This document shows positions 35,514 through 44,542 of a stretch of 64,000 nucleotides of DNA, in pieces. The DNA is from Profundibacter amoris (GTDB lineage: Bacteria > Pseudomonadota > Alphaproteobacteria > Rhodobacterales > Rhodobacteraceae), in contig NZ_CP032125.1 of NCBI RefSeq assembly GCF_003544895.1, forward strand, positions 441,001 through 505,000. The letters are read 5' to 3'. The position numbers and the translations under genes were made by a program. Numbering within the stretch: position 1 is the first letter of the stretch; each line of letters opens with the position of its first letter. The notes under the pieces were generated by a model. The model searched no databases. It was given only the letters and a program-made list of their open reading frames with translations, and was not told the DNA's origin.

Positions 35514-36569
35514 TTACAATTTGGCGATTTGGGTGTCGAATGTGGCCTTGGCGCGGCCCCAGACTCCGGTGTCCAGAGTGCCAAGGGTCAGCAGGCTTGG
35601 CAAGAGTTGCGCGGCGTAATCTTCTGAGGATTCCACTGGCAGCATCGAGGGCAGGTTGTCGATCGCGGTGACATCCAGCGGCGGGTTGTCGGCCACGCGC
35701 AGGGCGGGTTTGTCCCATGTGGTGGTGTGATCGTAAACCTTGATCGGGGAAAAGTCGCTGTCGGGATCACAAGCCACATCACCAATCACGGTCAGTTTGC
35801 GCGGGTCGGTTTTGGCGGATTCGGGCACAAAGACCGGCGTGCCGGGGCTGGCAAAGATGCTGTTGACGAACACGTCATGTTGCAGGATTTCGGGGAAGGG
35901 GCCACCGGATGCGGTTTCAGCCATGTCCCATTTGGTGGTGGCAACATCCATCGCCGTGCACAGGTCGGATGCGCCCGAGCCAACACGACCCAGGGCGCCG
36001 ATGACGATGGCGGTGGGGCGTTGGGCGCCTGTGGCGTCAAGTGTTGATTTCAGATCGTCCAGCAGGGCGTCTTTGTCTTTGTAGACGCCGACGGGGCCGC
36101 AGACTTCGCCGTGCTGTTGCGCGGCCCAGCATTTCAGTGAAACGGCGGCACCCGCAAAACCGGCCCAGTAGCCGAAGGCGGCGACGCGGCGGCCATCCTC
36201 GTCCACCAGATATTCCAGATCATACAGTGTGCCGCCACCGGCCTTGAACCGCTGTAGCAGGATCCGCCCTGCTGGCTGTCCCTTGTAGGCGTGGCCGAAC
36301 AGGATGTGGCGGTGTGGCAGGGGGGTGCCGTCTTCGGGCAGTTCTTTCAGACCGAAGATGATCGCGTCCAGCGGGGCGTCGGGCCATGTGTTTTCTGCTG
36401 CGATTTCGCAACCGGCGGCGATGTAGCCGTCAATCGGAATGGCACGGACATGGCTTTCTTCCACGGTGACGCGAATGCCCGCGTCGATCAGGGCTTTGGC
36501 CCCTTCGGGCGTCAACCCGACGCGTTCTTCATTCGGCCGTTGTTCGGCCCGGACCCAGAGGTGTGTCAT
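35514..36569 (-). CDS. saccharopine dehydrogenase (lysine-forming, LKR-like)
   Basis: A 351-residue LYS1-type enzyme. The AlaDh/PNT-like N-terminal half begins THLWVRAEQRPNEERVGLTP, with the substrate-binding RxExxxxExR pattern; FGHAYKGQPAG and YDLEYLVDEDGRRVAAFGYW follow. The nucleotide-binding half carries IVIGALGRVGSGA. In this context it most likely runs as a lysine-2-oxoglutarate reductase, condensing lysine with 2-oxoglutarate to saccharopine for lysine catabolism. It is the upstream gene of a two-gene operon with the glutamate-forming enzyme. Confidence 0.9.
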   Translation of the reverse strand: MTHLWVRAEQRPNEERVGLTPEGAKALIDAGIRVTVEESHVRAIPIDGYIAAGCEIAAENTWPDAPLDAIIFGLKELPEDGTPLPHRHILFGHAYKGQPAGRILLQRFKAGGGTLYDLEYLVDEDGRRVAAFGYWAGFAGAAVSLKCWAAQQHGEVCGPVGVYKDKDALLDDLKSTLDATGAQRPTAIVIGALGRVGSGASDLCTAMDVATTKWDMAETASGGPFPEILQHDVFVNSIFASPGTPVFVPESAKTDPRKLTVIGDVACDPDSDFSPIKVYDHTTTWDKPALRVADNPPLDVTAIDNLPSMLPVESSEDYAAQLLPSLLTLGTLDTGVWGRAKATFDTQIAKL

Positions 36570-36640
36570 GGGGATTCTCCTGCATATCTGTCAGGGAAAA
36601 TCTGTAGAGGAAGCGGGGCAGGGTGCCAATGGGGTTATTT

Positions 36641-36745
36641 AACGGAGTTGCTGGCGCAACGCTCTTTAATCTCGCTGACGCTCGGGGACGGGGGCTGTCG
36701 GCCCCCCTTGCCTGACGGCAATTCCCCCCAAAGGTATTTCGGGCA
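36641..36745. repeat. hairpin-rich intergenic repeat
   Basis: The gap between the response regulator and saccharopine genes holds GTTGC/GCAAC (about 36653-36666), a strong GGGGGC (36690-36695) / GCCCCC (36701-36706) hairpin with a 5-base loop, and a GGTATTTCGGGC flank. The last part resembles the ATATCCC flanks at 21350 and 60795, suggesting a dispersed element. The strong hairpin could also terminate transcription of the minus-strand regulator. Confidence 0.5.
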
Positions 36746-36754
36746 AGAAGAAGA

Positions 36755-37456
36755 TCAATCCCAGATCACGTCGCCCAGAAAGATATATCCGGCCCCGTAG
36801 ATGGTTTTGATCAGGCGGGGGTTTTTGGGGTCTTCGCGCAGTTTGGTGCGCAGGCGCGAGATGCGCACGTCCATTGCGCGATCAAAGCTTTCGCCAGCGG
36901 TTCCGCCAAGGGTTTCCTGCATTTGTGCCCGCGAAATCAGGCGCTTGGGGCTGTCGAGAAACAGGCGCAATACTTCGCCTTCGGCATGGCTGAAAGGGGT
37001 CTCAAAGCCCTCGCTGTCAACTAGAACATAGCTGTCGAACAGGGCTGTCCAGCCCTCGAAACGAGCGCGGTTGGCGGATTTGGTGCCGGTTTTGCCGCTG
37101 CGCAGGCGGGCGCGGACGCGGGCGACGACTTCGGCCGGGTCAAAGGGTTTGATGATGTAGTCATCCGCCCCCAGTTCCAGCCCCGTGACGCGGTCCTGCA
37201 CCTGTGCGCGGCCCGATATGATGATGATCGAGGCGCCGGATTCCAGCGCCAGACGGTGCACCAGCGCCAGCCCGTCCTTGTCCGGCAGGCCCAGATCGAC
37301 AAGACAGACATCGGGGGAGGTGGATTTCAGCGAGGCCTCGAATTCGGTGGCGCGGGCGAAGCTGGCGGTTCTGAAACCGGCCTCTTGCAGGGCGTCGGCC
37401 AGCATGTGGCGGATTTCGGGTTCGTCATCAAGGATCGTGACAAGCGGTTTGGTCAT
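36755..37456 (-). CDS. OmpR-family response regulator
   Basis: A 233-residue two-domain regulator. The receiver domain has acidic D10/D11, phospho-acceptor D54 in CLVDLGLPDKDG, and the conserved Lys in DDYIIKPFDPAEV. The C-terminal winged helix ends TIYGAGYIF, typical of OmpR/PhoB DNA-binding domains. ATG 37456 overlaps the histidine-kinase stop (ATGA). It is the probable output of that kinase and, by position, a regulator of the divergent CoA-ligase/ABC-transporter operon. Confidence 0.93.
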   Translation of the reverse strand: MTKPLVTILDDEPEIRHMLADALQEAGFRTASFARATEFEASLKSTSPDVCLVDLGLPDKDGLALVHRLALESGASIIIISGRAQVQDRVTGLELGADDYIIKPFDPAEVVARVRARLRSGKTGTKSANRARFEGWTALFDSYVLVDSEGFETPFSHAEGEVLRLFLDSPKRLISRAQMQETLGGTAGESFDRAMDVRISRLRTKLREDPKNPRLIKTIYGAGYIFLGDVIWD

Positions 37457-39375
37457 GCGGGCGGGTCCATGTTCATGAAGGCGGCCAGATCTTCGGCTGT
37501 GAAAGGTTTCGGGATCAGCGGATAGCGTTTGGCGGCATCAATGCGCAAGGGGTGATCGGCCGGCAGGGATGTCATCAGGCAGGTGCTGGCCTTCAGGGCG
37601 TTTTGTTTCAGGGTGTCGAGCATTTCAACCCCTGTCATATCCCCGATCAGGGAAATATCGGACAGCACGAAATTGACGCCTTCGAGCATGGCCAGCGCCA
37701 TGCCTTCCTCGGCTGATGTGGCTTCGATTACGCGGTGCCCCATGTCGGTCAGCATTTCGCGCACGGTGGCGCGGATGCCGTCTGAATCCTCGACCAGAAG
37801 CACAAGTTTCGGGGTGGTTTCCTGTGCCGCGGGGCGCAGGGGCAGGCGCAGGGTGATCTGTGCGCCGTTACCAGTATTGGCCAATGTCATATGGCCGCCC
37901 GCCAGTTTGGTCAGATCATAGACCATCGACAGGCCCAGGCCCGAGCCTTCGCCGCCCTTGGTGGTAAAGAACGGATCCAGCGCATGTTCCAGCGCGTCAT
38001 CACTGAACCCTCCGCCGGTGTCGGTGACGGTGATTTCCAGCCATGTGTCGCGCACGGGTTTGGTGGTCAGGGTGATCTGGCCGGTTTCTTTGCCGATGGC
38101 ATCTTTGGCATTCAGGATCAGGTTCAGCAGGGAATCCTGCAATGATCCGGCATCCAGCAGCACAGGCGTATCAATGTCGGTGCAGCGGGTTTGCAGTGTT
38201 ACGCCTTCGGGCAGGGTGGGGGTGGCAAGGGTCTTCAGGTCGTTCATAAAGCGGCACAGGTCCACCGCCCTGGGCCGCATTTCGCGCGGGCCGGACATTT
38301 CGGCGATGCGGTTCAGCAGGGTGCCGCCACGGCGTGCTGCGGATTGGGTGGCGGTGATCAGTTCCTTGGCTTCCGCGTCTTTCACCATACGGGCAAGGCG
38401 GCTTTGCATGCCCAGAATGATGGTCAGCAGATTGGCGAAATCATGGGCCATGCCGCTGGTCAGTTGCGCCGCCAGTTCGCGTTTGTGGGTCTGGGCCAGC
38501 GCGGCGCGGGCCTGGGCCTCTTCGGTCACATCCATCGACAGGATATAGACGCCGCGTTTGTCACCGGTGCGCTGGTCCGGGGTAAAGGCCACACGGATGC
38601 GGCGGCTGGATTCATCGTCGGTGAACTCGAACACGCTGGCTTCGCCCTGACGGGCCTTGTCGCAATAGGGGCGGATTTTACCATAGGCGAAATCACCCAA
38701 GGCCTGTGACAGGTGCAGGCCCAGAATGTTCGAGGGGCGCGACGGGATGATCGAGGACAGGCGGCGGTTGGAATAGGTGTAATAGCCATCGGCATCGACA
38801 TGGGCGATGTGGGCGGGCATCATTTCCGTGGTCATCCGCGTGCGGGCTTCCATTTCCGTCAGCTGGCGTTTGGCCTCTTCCAGTGCGGCGTTGGTGGCGG
38901 CCAGCTCGCGGTTGGTTTGCGACAGGCGCTCGGTATGGGCCAGCAGTTGGTCCGACAGTTCTTCCGAGCGGGCGCGCAGCAGTTTTTCCTGATCCTTGAT
39001 CGCGGTGATGTCGGTGTAAACCGTGACCCAGCCGCCCTGGGGCAGGGGGTTGCCCTCGATCGAAATGGTGCAGCCGTTGGCGCGGGTGCGCTCCATGTAG
39101 TGGGCTTCAAACGCGCGGGCTTGTTCCACCCGCGAGGTGACGAATTCGTCAATATCCCCGACTTCGCCATATTCGCCACGCTCCGCCAGAAACCGGATGG
39201 TATCGGAAAAATGCGCCCCGGGGGTGCAGAGGTTTTCCGGCAGGTCGAACATTTCCTTGAAAGGGCGGTTCACCCGCACGCAACGCAGATCGCTATCATA
39301 GATCGACAGCGCTTGCTGGATCAGGTTCAGACCGGCGCGGGTCAGGTTTTCGGTGGTGGTTTTGGATGACGCCAT
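37453..39375 (-). CDS. PAS-containing hybrid sensor histidine kinase
   Basis: A 640-residue kinase without clear membrane segments, so probably cytoplasmic. Domains: PAS_7-like (about residues 15-125), coiled coil (130-180), second PAS (185-290), HisKA with H311 in MAHDFANLL, HATPase with NAKDA and SGLGLSMV, and a C-terminal receiver (about 523-638) with D573 in LSDISL. The receiver makes it a hybrid, yet a separate OmpR-type regulator is cotranslated, so a branched relay or feedback is likely. It is divergent from the acyl-CoA ligase operon and may sense that operon's substrate or a metabolic cue. ATG 39375 is the internal start best fitting homologues. Confidence 0.92.
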   Translation of the reverse strand: MASSKTTTENLTRAGLNLIQQALSIYDSDLRCVRVNRPFKEMFDLPENLCTPGAHFSDTIRFLAERGEYGEVGDIDEFVTSRVEQARAFEAHYMERTRANGCTISIEGNPLPQGGWVTVYTDITAIKDQEKLLRARSEELSDQLLAHTERLSQTNRELAATNAALEEAKRQLTEMEARTRMTTEMMPAHIAHVDADGYYTYSNRRLSSIIPSRPSNILGLHLSQALGDFAYGKIRPYCDKARQGEASVFEFTDDESSRRIRVAFTPDQRTGDKRGVYILSMDVTEEAQARAALAQTHKRELAAQLTSGMAHDFANLLTIILGMQSRLARMVKDAEAKELITATQSAARRGGTLLNRIAEMSGPREMRPRAVDLCRFMNDLKTLATPTLPEGVTLQTRCTDIDTPVLLDAGSLQDSLLNLILNAKDAIGKETGQITLTTKPVRDTWLEITVTDTGGGFSDDALEHALDPFFTTKGGEGSGLGLSMVYDLTKLAGGHMTLANTGNGAQITLRLPLRPAAQETTPKLVLLVEDSDGIRATVREMLTDMGHRVIEATSAEEGMALAMLEGVNFVLSDISLIGDMTGVEMLDTLKQNALKASTCLMTSLPADHPLRIDAAKRYPLIPKPFTAEDLAAFMNMDPPA

Positions 39376-39461
39376 TTTACATGATCCTTTCGCCCGTATC
39401 GCTAGCATTCGAGCCGCGCTTGGGAAAGAGGTGTTACAATTTGTTAGGTTTGCGCAAAAGT

Positions 39462-39489
39462 CAGGAAAAAATTGACCTGCAGGAAAAAA
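39462..39489. promoter_or_regulatory. direct repeats in the kinase/ligase divergent region
   Basis: CAGGAAAAAA occurs at 39462-39471 and 39480-39489, an 18-base start-to-start distance. This sits between the kinase and ligase genes. OmpR-type regulators usually bind direct repeats, so this is a candidate response-regulator site. Confidence 0.35.
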
Positions 39490-39533
39490 CAGTCACGCTG
39501 GGGTAAATAGAGAATCGCCCGTTTACGGGTGGG

Positions 39534-39551
39534 CTGCCGGAAAACCGGCAG
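39534..39551 (+). promoter_or_regulatory. 5'-leader hairpin before the acyl-CoA ligase
   Basis: CTGCCGG (39534-39540) and CCGGCAG (39545-39551) form a perfect 7-bp stem with an AAAA loop. It ends three bases before the GGGGAGG ribosome-binding site of the TTG-initiated ligase. A weaker CCCG/CGGG dyad precedes it. Confidence 0.4.
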
Positions 39552-39567
39552 ATGGGGAGGATACAAC

Positions 39568-41529
39568 TTGGCACAATCAGACGCGGTTCTGGAATCTATT
39601 CCGGCCCTGCTTGCACGCAATGCGGCGACGTTTGGCGACAAGGCAGCGTATCGCGAAAAAGAGTACGGTATCTGGCAGCGCTGGAACTGGAGCGATGTGG
39701 CTGGCGAGGTCGAGGCGCTGGCGCTTGGCTTTTTGAACCTTGGTATTCACGAAGGCGACTTTGTTGCCATCATTGGCCGCAATCGTCCGTATTTCTATTG
39801 GGCCATGGTTGCGGCGCAATCGGTCGGGGCGATCCCTGTGCCGCTGTATCAGGATGCAAACGCCGAAGAGATGGCCTATGTGCTGGGTCATTGCGGCGCA
39901 CGGTTCATCGTGGTCGAGGATCAGGAACAGGTCGATAAAGTGATCGAGGTGCAGGACCAGTTGCACCAGTTCGAACATATGATCTATGTCGATCCGCGCG
40001 GATTGCGCAAATACGATCACCGTCGTTTGCACCAGTTTTCCCACATTCAGGATCAGGGCCGTGCCGCCCGCGAGGAATTTCTGCCCGAACTTCAGGCCCG
40101 CACCGCACGGCTGAAAATGGATAGCACCTGTGTGATGCTGTATACATCCGGCACGACCGGCAAGCCCAAGGGCGTTGTGCTGTCGAACCGCAACGTGATC
40201 GTAACCTCGAAGAATTCCTGTGAATTTGACCACCTGCAACCGGGCGAAGAGGTTCTGGCCTATTTGCCGATGGCATGGGTGGGCGATTTTATTTTCTCGA
40301 TCGGGCAGGCCTATTGGACAGGGTTCTGTGTGAACTGCCCTGAATCTGCCGATACGATGATGACGGATTTGCGCGAAATCGGGCCGACCTACTATTTCGC
40401 ACCGCCGCGGTTTTTTGAGGGGCAGTTGACCAGCGTTATGATCCGGATGGAGGACGCAGGCCGGTTCAAGAAGTGGCTGTTCAAGAAATATATGGACGTG
40501 GCCCGCAAGGTGGGTCCGGCCATACTGGATGGCAAAGAGGTCAGCCTTGGTGACCGGCTTAGCTACAAGTTGGGTAATCTGTTCGTTTATGGTCCGCTGA
40601 AAAACACGCTGGGCCTTAGCCGCGTGCGGGTTGGTTATACGGCGGGCGAGGCGATCGGGCCGGAGCTGTTTGAATTCTATCGCTCGTTGGGGATCAACCT
40701 GAAACAGTTGTATGGTCAGACCGAAGCAACCGTTTTCATCACCCAGCAGCCGGATGGTGAAGTGCGGGCCGATACGGTGGGCGTGCCATCCCCCGATGTG
40801 GAAATCAAAATCGAGGACAACGGCGAGATCTACTACCGCTCGCCCGGTGTGTTCGAGGAATACTATAAAAACCCCGAAAGCACCGCTGACACCAAGGATG
40901 CCGACGGCTGGGTCGCCACGGGGGATGCCGGTTTCATCGAGAAAAGCAGCGGGCATTTGCGGATCATCGACCGGGCCAAGGACGTTGGCAAAATGGCCGA
41001 TGGCGGCATGTTTGCGCCCAAGTTTGTTGAAAACAAGCTGAAATTCTATCCCGACATTCTGGAATCCGTGGTGTTCGGTGCGGATCGTGAATATTGCGTG
41101 GCCTTTATCAATATTGACCTGACGGCGGTGGGCAACTGGGCCGAACGTAACAACGTCGCCTATGGGTCCTATCAGGAACTGGCGGGCCACCCCGAGGTTT
41201 ACAACACCATTGCCGCGCATATCGAAGAGGTGAACAAATCGGTGGCGCAGGATGAAATGCTGTCGGGCTGTCAGGTGCACCGCTTCCTGATCCTGCACAA
41301 GGAACTGGATGCCGATGACGGCGAAATGACCCGCACCCGCAAGGTGCGCCGCAAGATTGTGGGCGAGAAATTCAACGACCTTCTGGAGGCGCTTTATGGC
41401 GGCAAATCGGAAATCTACACCGAAACCGAAGTGACCTACGAGGACGGGCGCAAAGGGTCGATCAGTGCAACGCTGGAAATACGCGATGTGGCGGTGGTGC
41501 CTGTCAAGCAGAAGGTGGCGGCAGAATGA
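39568..41529 (+). CDS. long-chain acyl-CoA synthetase-like AMP-forming ligase
   Basis: A 653-residue ANL-superfamily ligase of the long FadD15-like type. The P-loop YTSGTTGKPKGVVLSN lies at about residues 192-207; GYTAGEAIGPELFEFY and QLYGQTEATVF form the adenine/Tyr motif; GWVATGDAGFIEKSSGHLRIIDRAKD carries the hinge, and a lysine-containing C-terminal domain follows. It would convert a carboxylic acid, ATP and CoA to acyl-CoA. The start is TTG 39568, preceded by GGGGAGG at 39554-39560. First gene of an operon with livGHM, a binding protein, livF and a PaaK-like protein; its stop overlaps livG (ATGA). Confidence 0.9.
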   Translation: MAQSDAVLESIPALLARNAATFGDKAAYREKEYGIWQRWNWSDVAGEVEALALGFLNLGIHEGDFVAIIGRNRPYFYWAMVAAQSVGAIPVPLYQDANAEEMAYVLGHCGARFIVVEDQEQVDKVIEVQDQLHQFEHMIYVDPRGLRKYDHRRLHQFSHIQDQGRAAREEFLPELQARTARLKMDSTCVMLYTSGTTGKPKGVVLSNRNVIVTSKNSCEFDHLQPGEEVLAYLPMAWVGDFIFSIGQAYWTGFCVNCPESADTMMTDLREIGPTYYFAPPRFFEGQLTSVMIRMEDAGRFKKWLFKKYMDVARKVGPAILDGKEVSLGDRLSYKLGNLFVYGPLKNTLGLSRVRVGYTAGEAIGPELFEFYRSLGINLKQLYGQTEATVFITQQPDGEVRADTVGVPSPDVEIKIEDNGEIYYRSPGVFEEYYKNPESTADTKDADGWVATGDAGFIEKSSGHLRIIDRAKDVGKMADGGMFAPKFVENKLKFYPDILESVVFGADREYCVAFINIDLTAVGNWAERNNVAYGSYQELAGHPEVYNTIAAHIEEVNKSVAQDEMLSGCQVHRFLILHKELDADDGEMTRTRKVRRKIVGEKFNDLLEALYGGKSEIYTETEVTYEDGRKGSISATLEIRDVAVVPVKQKVAAE

Positions 41530-42356
41530 ACACGATGACCGAAAATACAACGGTGGGCTATGTCACCGATGACGGGCGCCAGATCGGTGGCACCATCATG
41601 GAGATGAAAAACATCACCCTGCGTTTTGGCGGTGTGGTGGCGATCGAGGATATCAGTTTCGATATTCACGAGGGCGAAATCCGCGCCATCATCGGCCCCA
41701 ACGGCGCCGGCAAATCGTCGATGCTGAATGTGATCAGCGGGTTTTACCATCCGCAAGAAGGCGAGGTCTGGTTCCACGGCAAAAAGCGTCCCTCGATGCG
41801 CCCCTATCAGGTGGCCGAACAAGGGATTGCACGGACCTTCCAGAATATCGCGCTGTTCAAAGGGATGAGCACGCTGGACAACATCATGACCGGCCGTTTG
41901 ACCAAGATAAAGGCCGGGATGCTGTCGCAAGCGATCTGGTGGGGCAAGGCCGCACGGGAAGAAGAAGAACACCGCCGCAAGGTCGAGGAGATCATCGATT
42001 TCCTTGAAATTCAGGCAATCCGCAAAACGCCTGTGGGCCGCTTGCCCTATGGTTTGCAAAAGCGGGTTGAGTTGGGCCGAGCTCTGGCCGCCGAACCCAA
42101 ACTGCTGCTGCTGGACGAACCGATGGCCGGCATGAACGTCGAGGAAAAAGAGGACATGTCCCGCTTTATTCTGGATGTGAACGACGAATTTGGCACCACG
42201 ATTGCACTGATCGAACATGACATGGGCGTGGTGATGGATATTTCCGACCGCGTGGTGGTGATGGACTACGGCAAAAAGATTGGCGATGGCACACCGTCCG
42301 AGGTGTTGGCCAACCAAGAAGTGATTGATGCCTATCTGGGGGTGAGCCATGATTGA
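41526..42356 (+). CDS. livG: branched-chain amino acid-type ABC transporter ATPase, LivG-like
   Basis: A 276-residue ABC ATPase of the LivG class. Walker A is GPNGAGKSSMLN, the Q-loop region is ARTFQNIALF, the signature is the degenerate LPYGLQKRVELGRAL, and Walker B is LLLLDEPMAGMN. A 20-residue N-terminal extension precedes the usual start. The ATG overlaps the ligase stop, so ATPase and acyl-CoA ligase are translationally coupled, an uncommon link that argues the transporter imports the ligase's substrate. Confidence 0.92.
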   Translation: MNTMTENTTVGYVTDDGRQIGGTIMEMKNITLRFGGVVAIEDISFDIHEGEIRAIIGPNGAGKSSMLNVISGFYHPQEGEVWFHGKKRPSMRPYQVAEQGIARTFQNIALFKGMSTLDNIMTGRLTKIKAGMLSQAIWWGKAAREEEEHRRKVEEIIDFLEIQAIRKTPVGRLPYGLQKRVELGRALAAEPKLLLLDEPMAGMNVEEKEDMSRFILDVNDEFGTTIALIEHDMGVVMDISDRVVVMDYGKKIGDGTPSEVLANQEVIDAYLGVSHD

Positions 42357-42380
42357 TTTTCACACAGGGGGGCGCGCATA

Positions 42381-43379
42381 ATGTCTGCTGGTTTTTATTA
42401 TGGCGTCGAGGTTTTCCTGAACGGGTTGATGGCCGGGGTGATGTATTCACTGGTGGCGCTGGGCTTTGTTCTGATTTTCAAGGCGTCGGGCATTTTCAAC
42501 TATGCTCAGGGCGTTATGGCGCTGTTTGCCGCCCTGACTTTGGTGGGTTTCCAGAATGGCCAAATCCCCTTTGCCTCGTTGATCAACGCAATTTTTGGCA
42601 CCAATGTGCATTCCTTTGGCTGGCATTTGCCTGCTCTGCTGGCGATTTTGTTGACTGTGCTGGTGATGGTCCTGTTTGCGATATTGGTAGAACGGTTTGT
42701 GCTGAAACATCTGGTCAATCAGGAGCCGATTATCTTGTTTATGGCCACAATTGGTCTGGCCTATTTCATGGAAGGGGTTGGCGACCTGATGTGGGGGTCC
42801 GAGATCAAGAAACTGGATATCGGCATTCCGCAGGGCGGTAATGCCTGGGTGGAATCCAATACTGCGTTTCTGGGCGGAGATGATTTTTACGGCTTCTATC
42901 TGGACTCGCTGGACATTATCGCGGCGATTGTGGCGATTGCGTTGGTGGCATCGCTTGTTTTGTTCTCGCAATACACCAAAACCGGTCGCGCACTACGAGC
43001 TGTGGCGGATGACCATCAGGCGGCGCTGTCTGTCGGGATTTCGTTGCGCACGATCTGGGTGATTGTTTGGTCGATTGCCGGATTTGTCGCGCTTGTGGCA
43101 GGGATTATGTGGGGGTCCAAATCGGGCGTTCAATTCTCGCTGTCACTGATCGCGCTTAAGGCCCTGCCGGTGCTGATGCTGGGTGGCTTTACCTCGATCC
43201 CTGGTGCGATTGTCGGCGGGTTGATCATCGGGGTTGGCGAAAAGATGTTCGAATTCCTGATCGGCGCGCCTTATCTGGGCGGCGCTACAGAAAACTGGTT
43301 CGCCTATGTGCTGGCGCTACTGTTCCTTGTCTTTCGGCCCCAAGGGCTGTTTGGCGAAAAGATTATCGAGAGGGTTTAG
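42381..43379 (+). CDS. livH: ABC transporter permease, LivH-like
   Basis: A 332-residue multi-helix inner-membrane permease of the HAAT (LivH) family. The N-terminal EVFLNGLMAGVMYSLVALGF and following hydrophobic segments, the GRALRAVADDHQAA coupling helix that contacts the ATPase, and KALPVLMLGGFTSIPGAIVG are typical. It is slightly longer than E. coli LivH. ATG follows GGGGGG; it lies 24 bases after livG and 3 bases before livM. Confidence 0.93.
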   Translation: MSAGFYYGVEVFLNGLMAGVMYSLVALGFVLIFKASGIFNYAQGVMALFAALTLVGFQNGQIPFASLINAIFGTNVHSFGWHLPALLAILLTVLVMVLFAILVERFVLKHLVNQEPIILFMATIGLAYFMEGVGDLMWGSEIKKLDIGIPQGGNAWVESNTAFLGGDDFYGFYLDSLDIIAAIVAIALVASLVLFSQYTKTGRALRAVADDHQAALSVGISLRTIWVIVWSIAGFVALVAGIMWGSKSGVQFSLSLIALKALPVLMLGGFTSIPGAIVGGLIIGVGEKMFEFLIGAPYLGGATENWFAYVLALLFLVFRPQGLFGEKIIERV

Positions 43380-43382
43380 GAT

Positions 43383-44459
43383 ATGCTGTACCGCGAAGCT
43401 GGCGATTTCAAAACGTCCTACGCCAAGGACAACCAGACCTTCCCGATCAAATTTGATCGCGTGGCCTATTACGTCCTGTTGGTGGTGGCCTTTGGCGTGG
43501 TGCCGTTTATCATCAATGATTATTGGGCCAATGCGGTGATCGTGCCGTTCTTGATCTATGCGATTGCGACGATCGGGCTGAACATCCTGATTGGCTATTG
43601 CGGGCAGCTAAGCCTTGGGACCGGCGGTTTTATGGCTGTGGGGGCCTTTGCCTCCTACAAGCTGATGACGGCCTTCCCCGAGGTTTCAATCATCATCCAT
43701 ATCCTGCTGGCGGGTGGTATTACCGCGCTGGTTGGTGTTGCCTTTGGACTGCCGTCACTGCGCATCAAGGGGTTTTATCTGGCGGTCGCTACGTTGGCTG
43801 CACAGTTCTTTCTGGTGTGGTTGTTCAATCGTGTGCCGTGGTTTTATAACTATTCAGCCACAGGCCAGATCAGTGCCCCCGAGCGGAGCTTTATGGGCTA
43901 TGTGGTTGCCGGATCAAATGTCGGGGCGGTTGAAAAATATCTGATGTGTCTGGTGTTTGTTGTGGCCGTCGCGTGGGTGGCTCGCAACCTGACCCGCGGC
44001 ACGATGGGACGCAGCTGGATGGCGATCCGCGATATGGATATCGCCGCCGAAATCATCGGGGTGAACCCGCTGAAGGCAAAACTGACAGCCTTTGCCGTGT
44101 CATCGTTTTTTATCGGCATTTCCGGCGCGTTGCTGTTCACCGTCTATCTGGGGGCTGCCGAAGTCGGCGAAGCCTTTGGCATCAGCAAATCCTTTCTGGT
44201 GCTGTTTATGGTAATTATTGGTGGGCTGGGGTCGATCTTTGGCTCTTTTGCAGGGGCGGCCTTTATGGTGCTGCTGCCGGTGCTGCTGAAAAACGTGCTG
44301 GTCGGGGGTATGAACTGGCCTACAGATCTGGCTGCGCATTTCCAGCTGGTCATCGTCGGGGCGCTGATTATCGCGTTCCTTATTCTGGAGCCACACGGGT
44401 TGGCCCAGCTATGGCGCGTGGCAAAAGAAAAACTAAGGCTTTGGCCATTCCCGCACTAG
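43383..44459 (+). CDS. livM: ABC transporter permease, LivM-like
   Basis: A 358-residue inner-membrane permease of the LivM family. It has a soluble N-terminus of about 30 residues, then hydrophobic helices including IATIGLNILIGYCGQLSLG, the LRIKGFYLAVATLAAQF segment, the GRSWMAIRDMDIAAEIIG coupling helix, and LVLFMVIIGGLGSIFG. It pairs with the preceding LivH-like permease to form the translocation pore. The binding-protein gene follows after an 83-base gap with its own ribosome-binding site. Confidence 0.93.
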   Translation: MLYREAGDFKTSYAKDNQTFPIKFDRVAYYVLLVVAFGVVPFIINDYWANAVIVPFLIYAIATIGLNILIGYCGQLSLGTGGFMAVGAFASYKLMTAFPEVSIIIHILLAGGITALVGVAFGLPSLRIKGFYLAVATLAAQFFLVWLFNRVPWFYNYSATGQISAPERSFMGYVVAGSNVGAVEKYLMCLVFVVAVAWVARNLTRGTMGRSWMAIRDMDIAAEIIGVNPLKAKLTAFAVSSFFIGISGALLFTVYLGAAEVGEAFGISKSFLVLFMVIIGGLGSIFGSFAGAAFMVLLPVLLKNVLVGGMNWPTDLAAHFQLVIVGALIIAFLILEPHGLAQLWRVAKEKLRLWPFPH

Positions 44460-44542
44460 GGAACGACCAGACATAACAGATCGGGAAAACCCCGACACCG
44501 GATAAATCGAGAATACTAAATTTCAACGGAGGAGAACAACTA

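Noticed and set aside
39577..41550. 657-codon minus-strand open frame opposite the acyl-CoA ligase
   Set aside because: His/Phe/Gln-rich antisense translation with no motifs; the plus-strand ligase carries complete ANL signatures.
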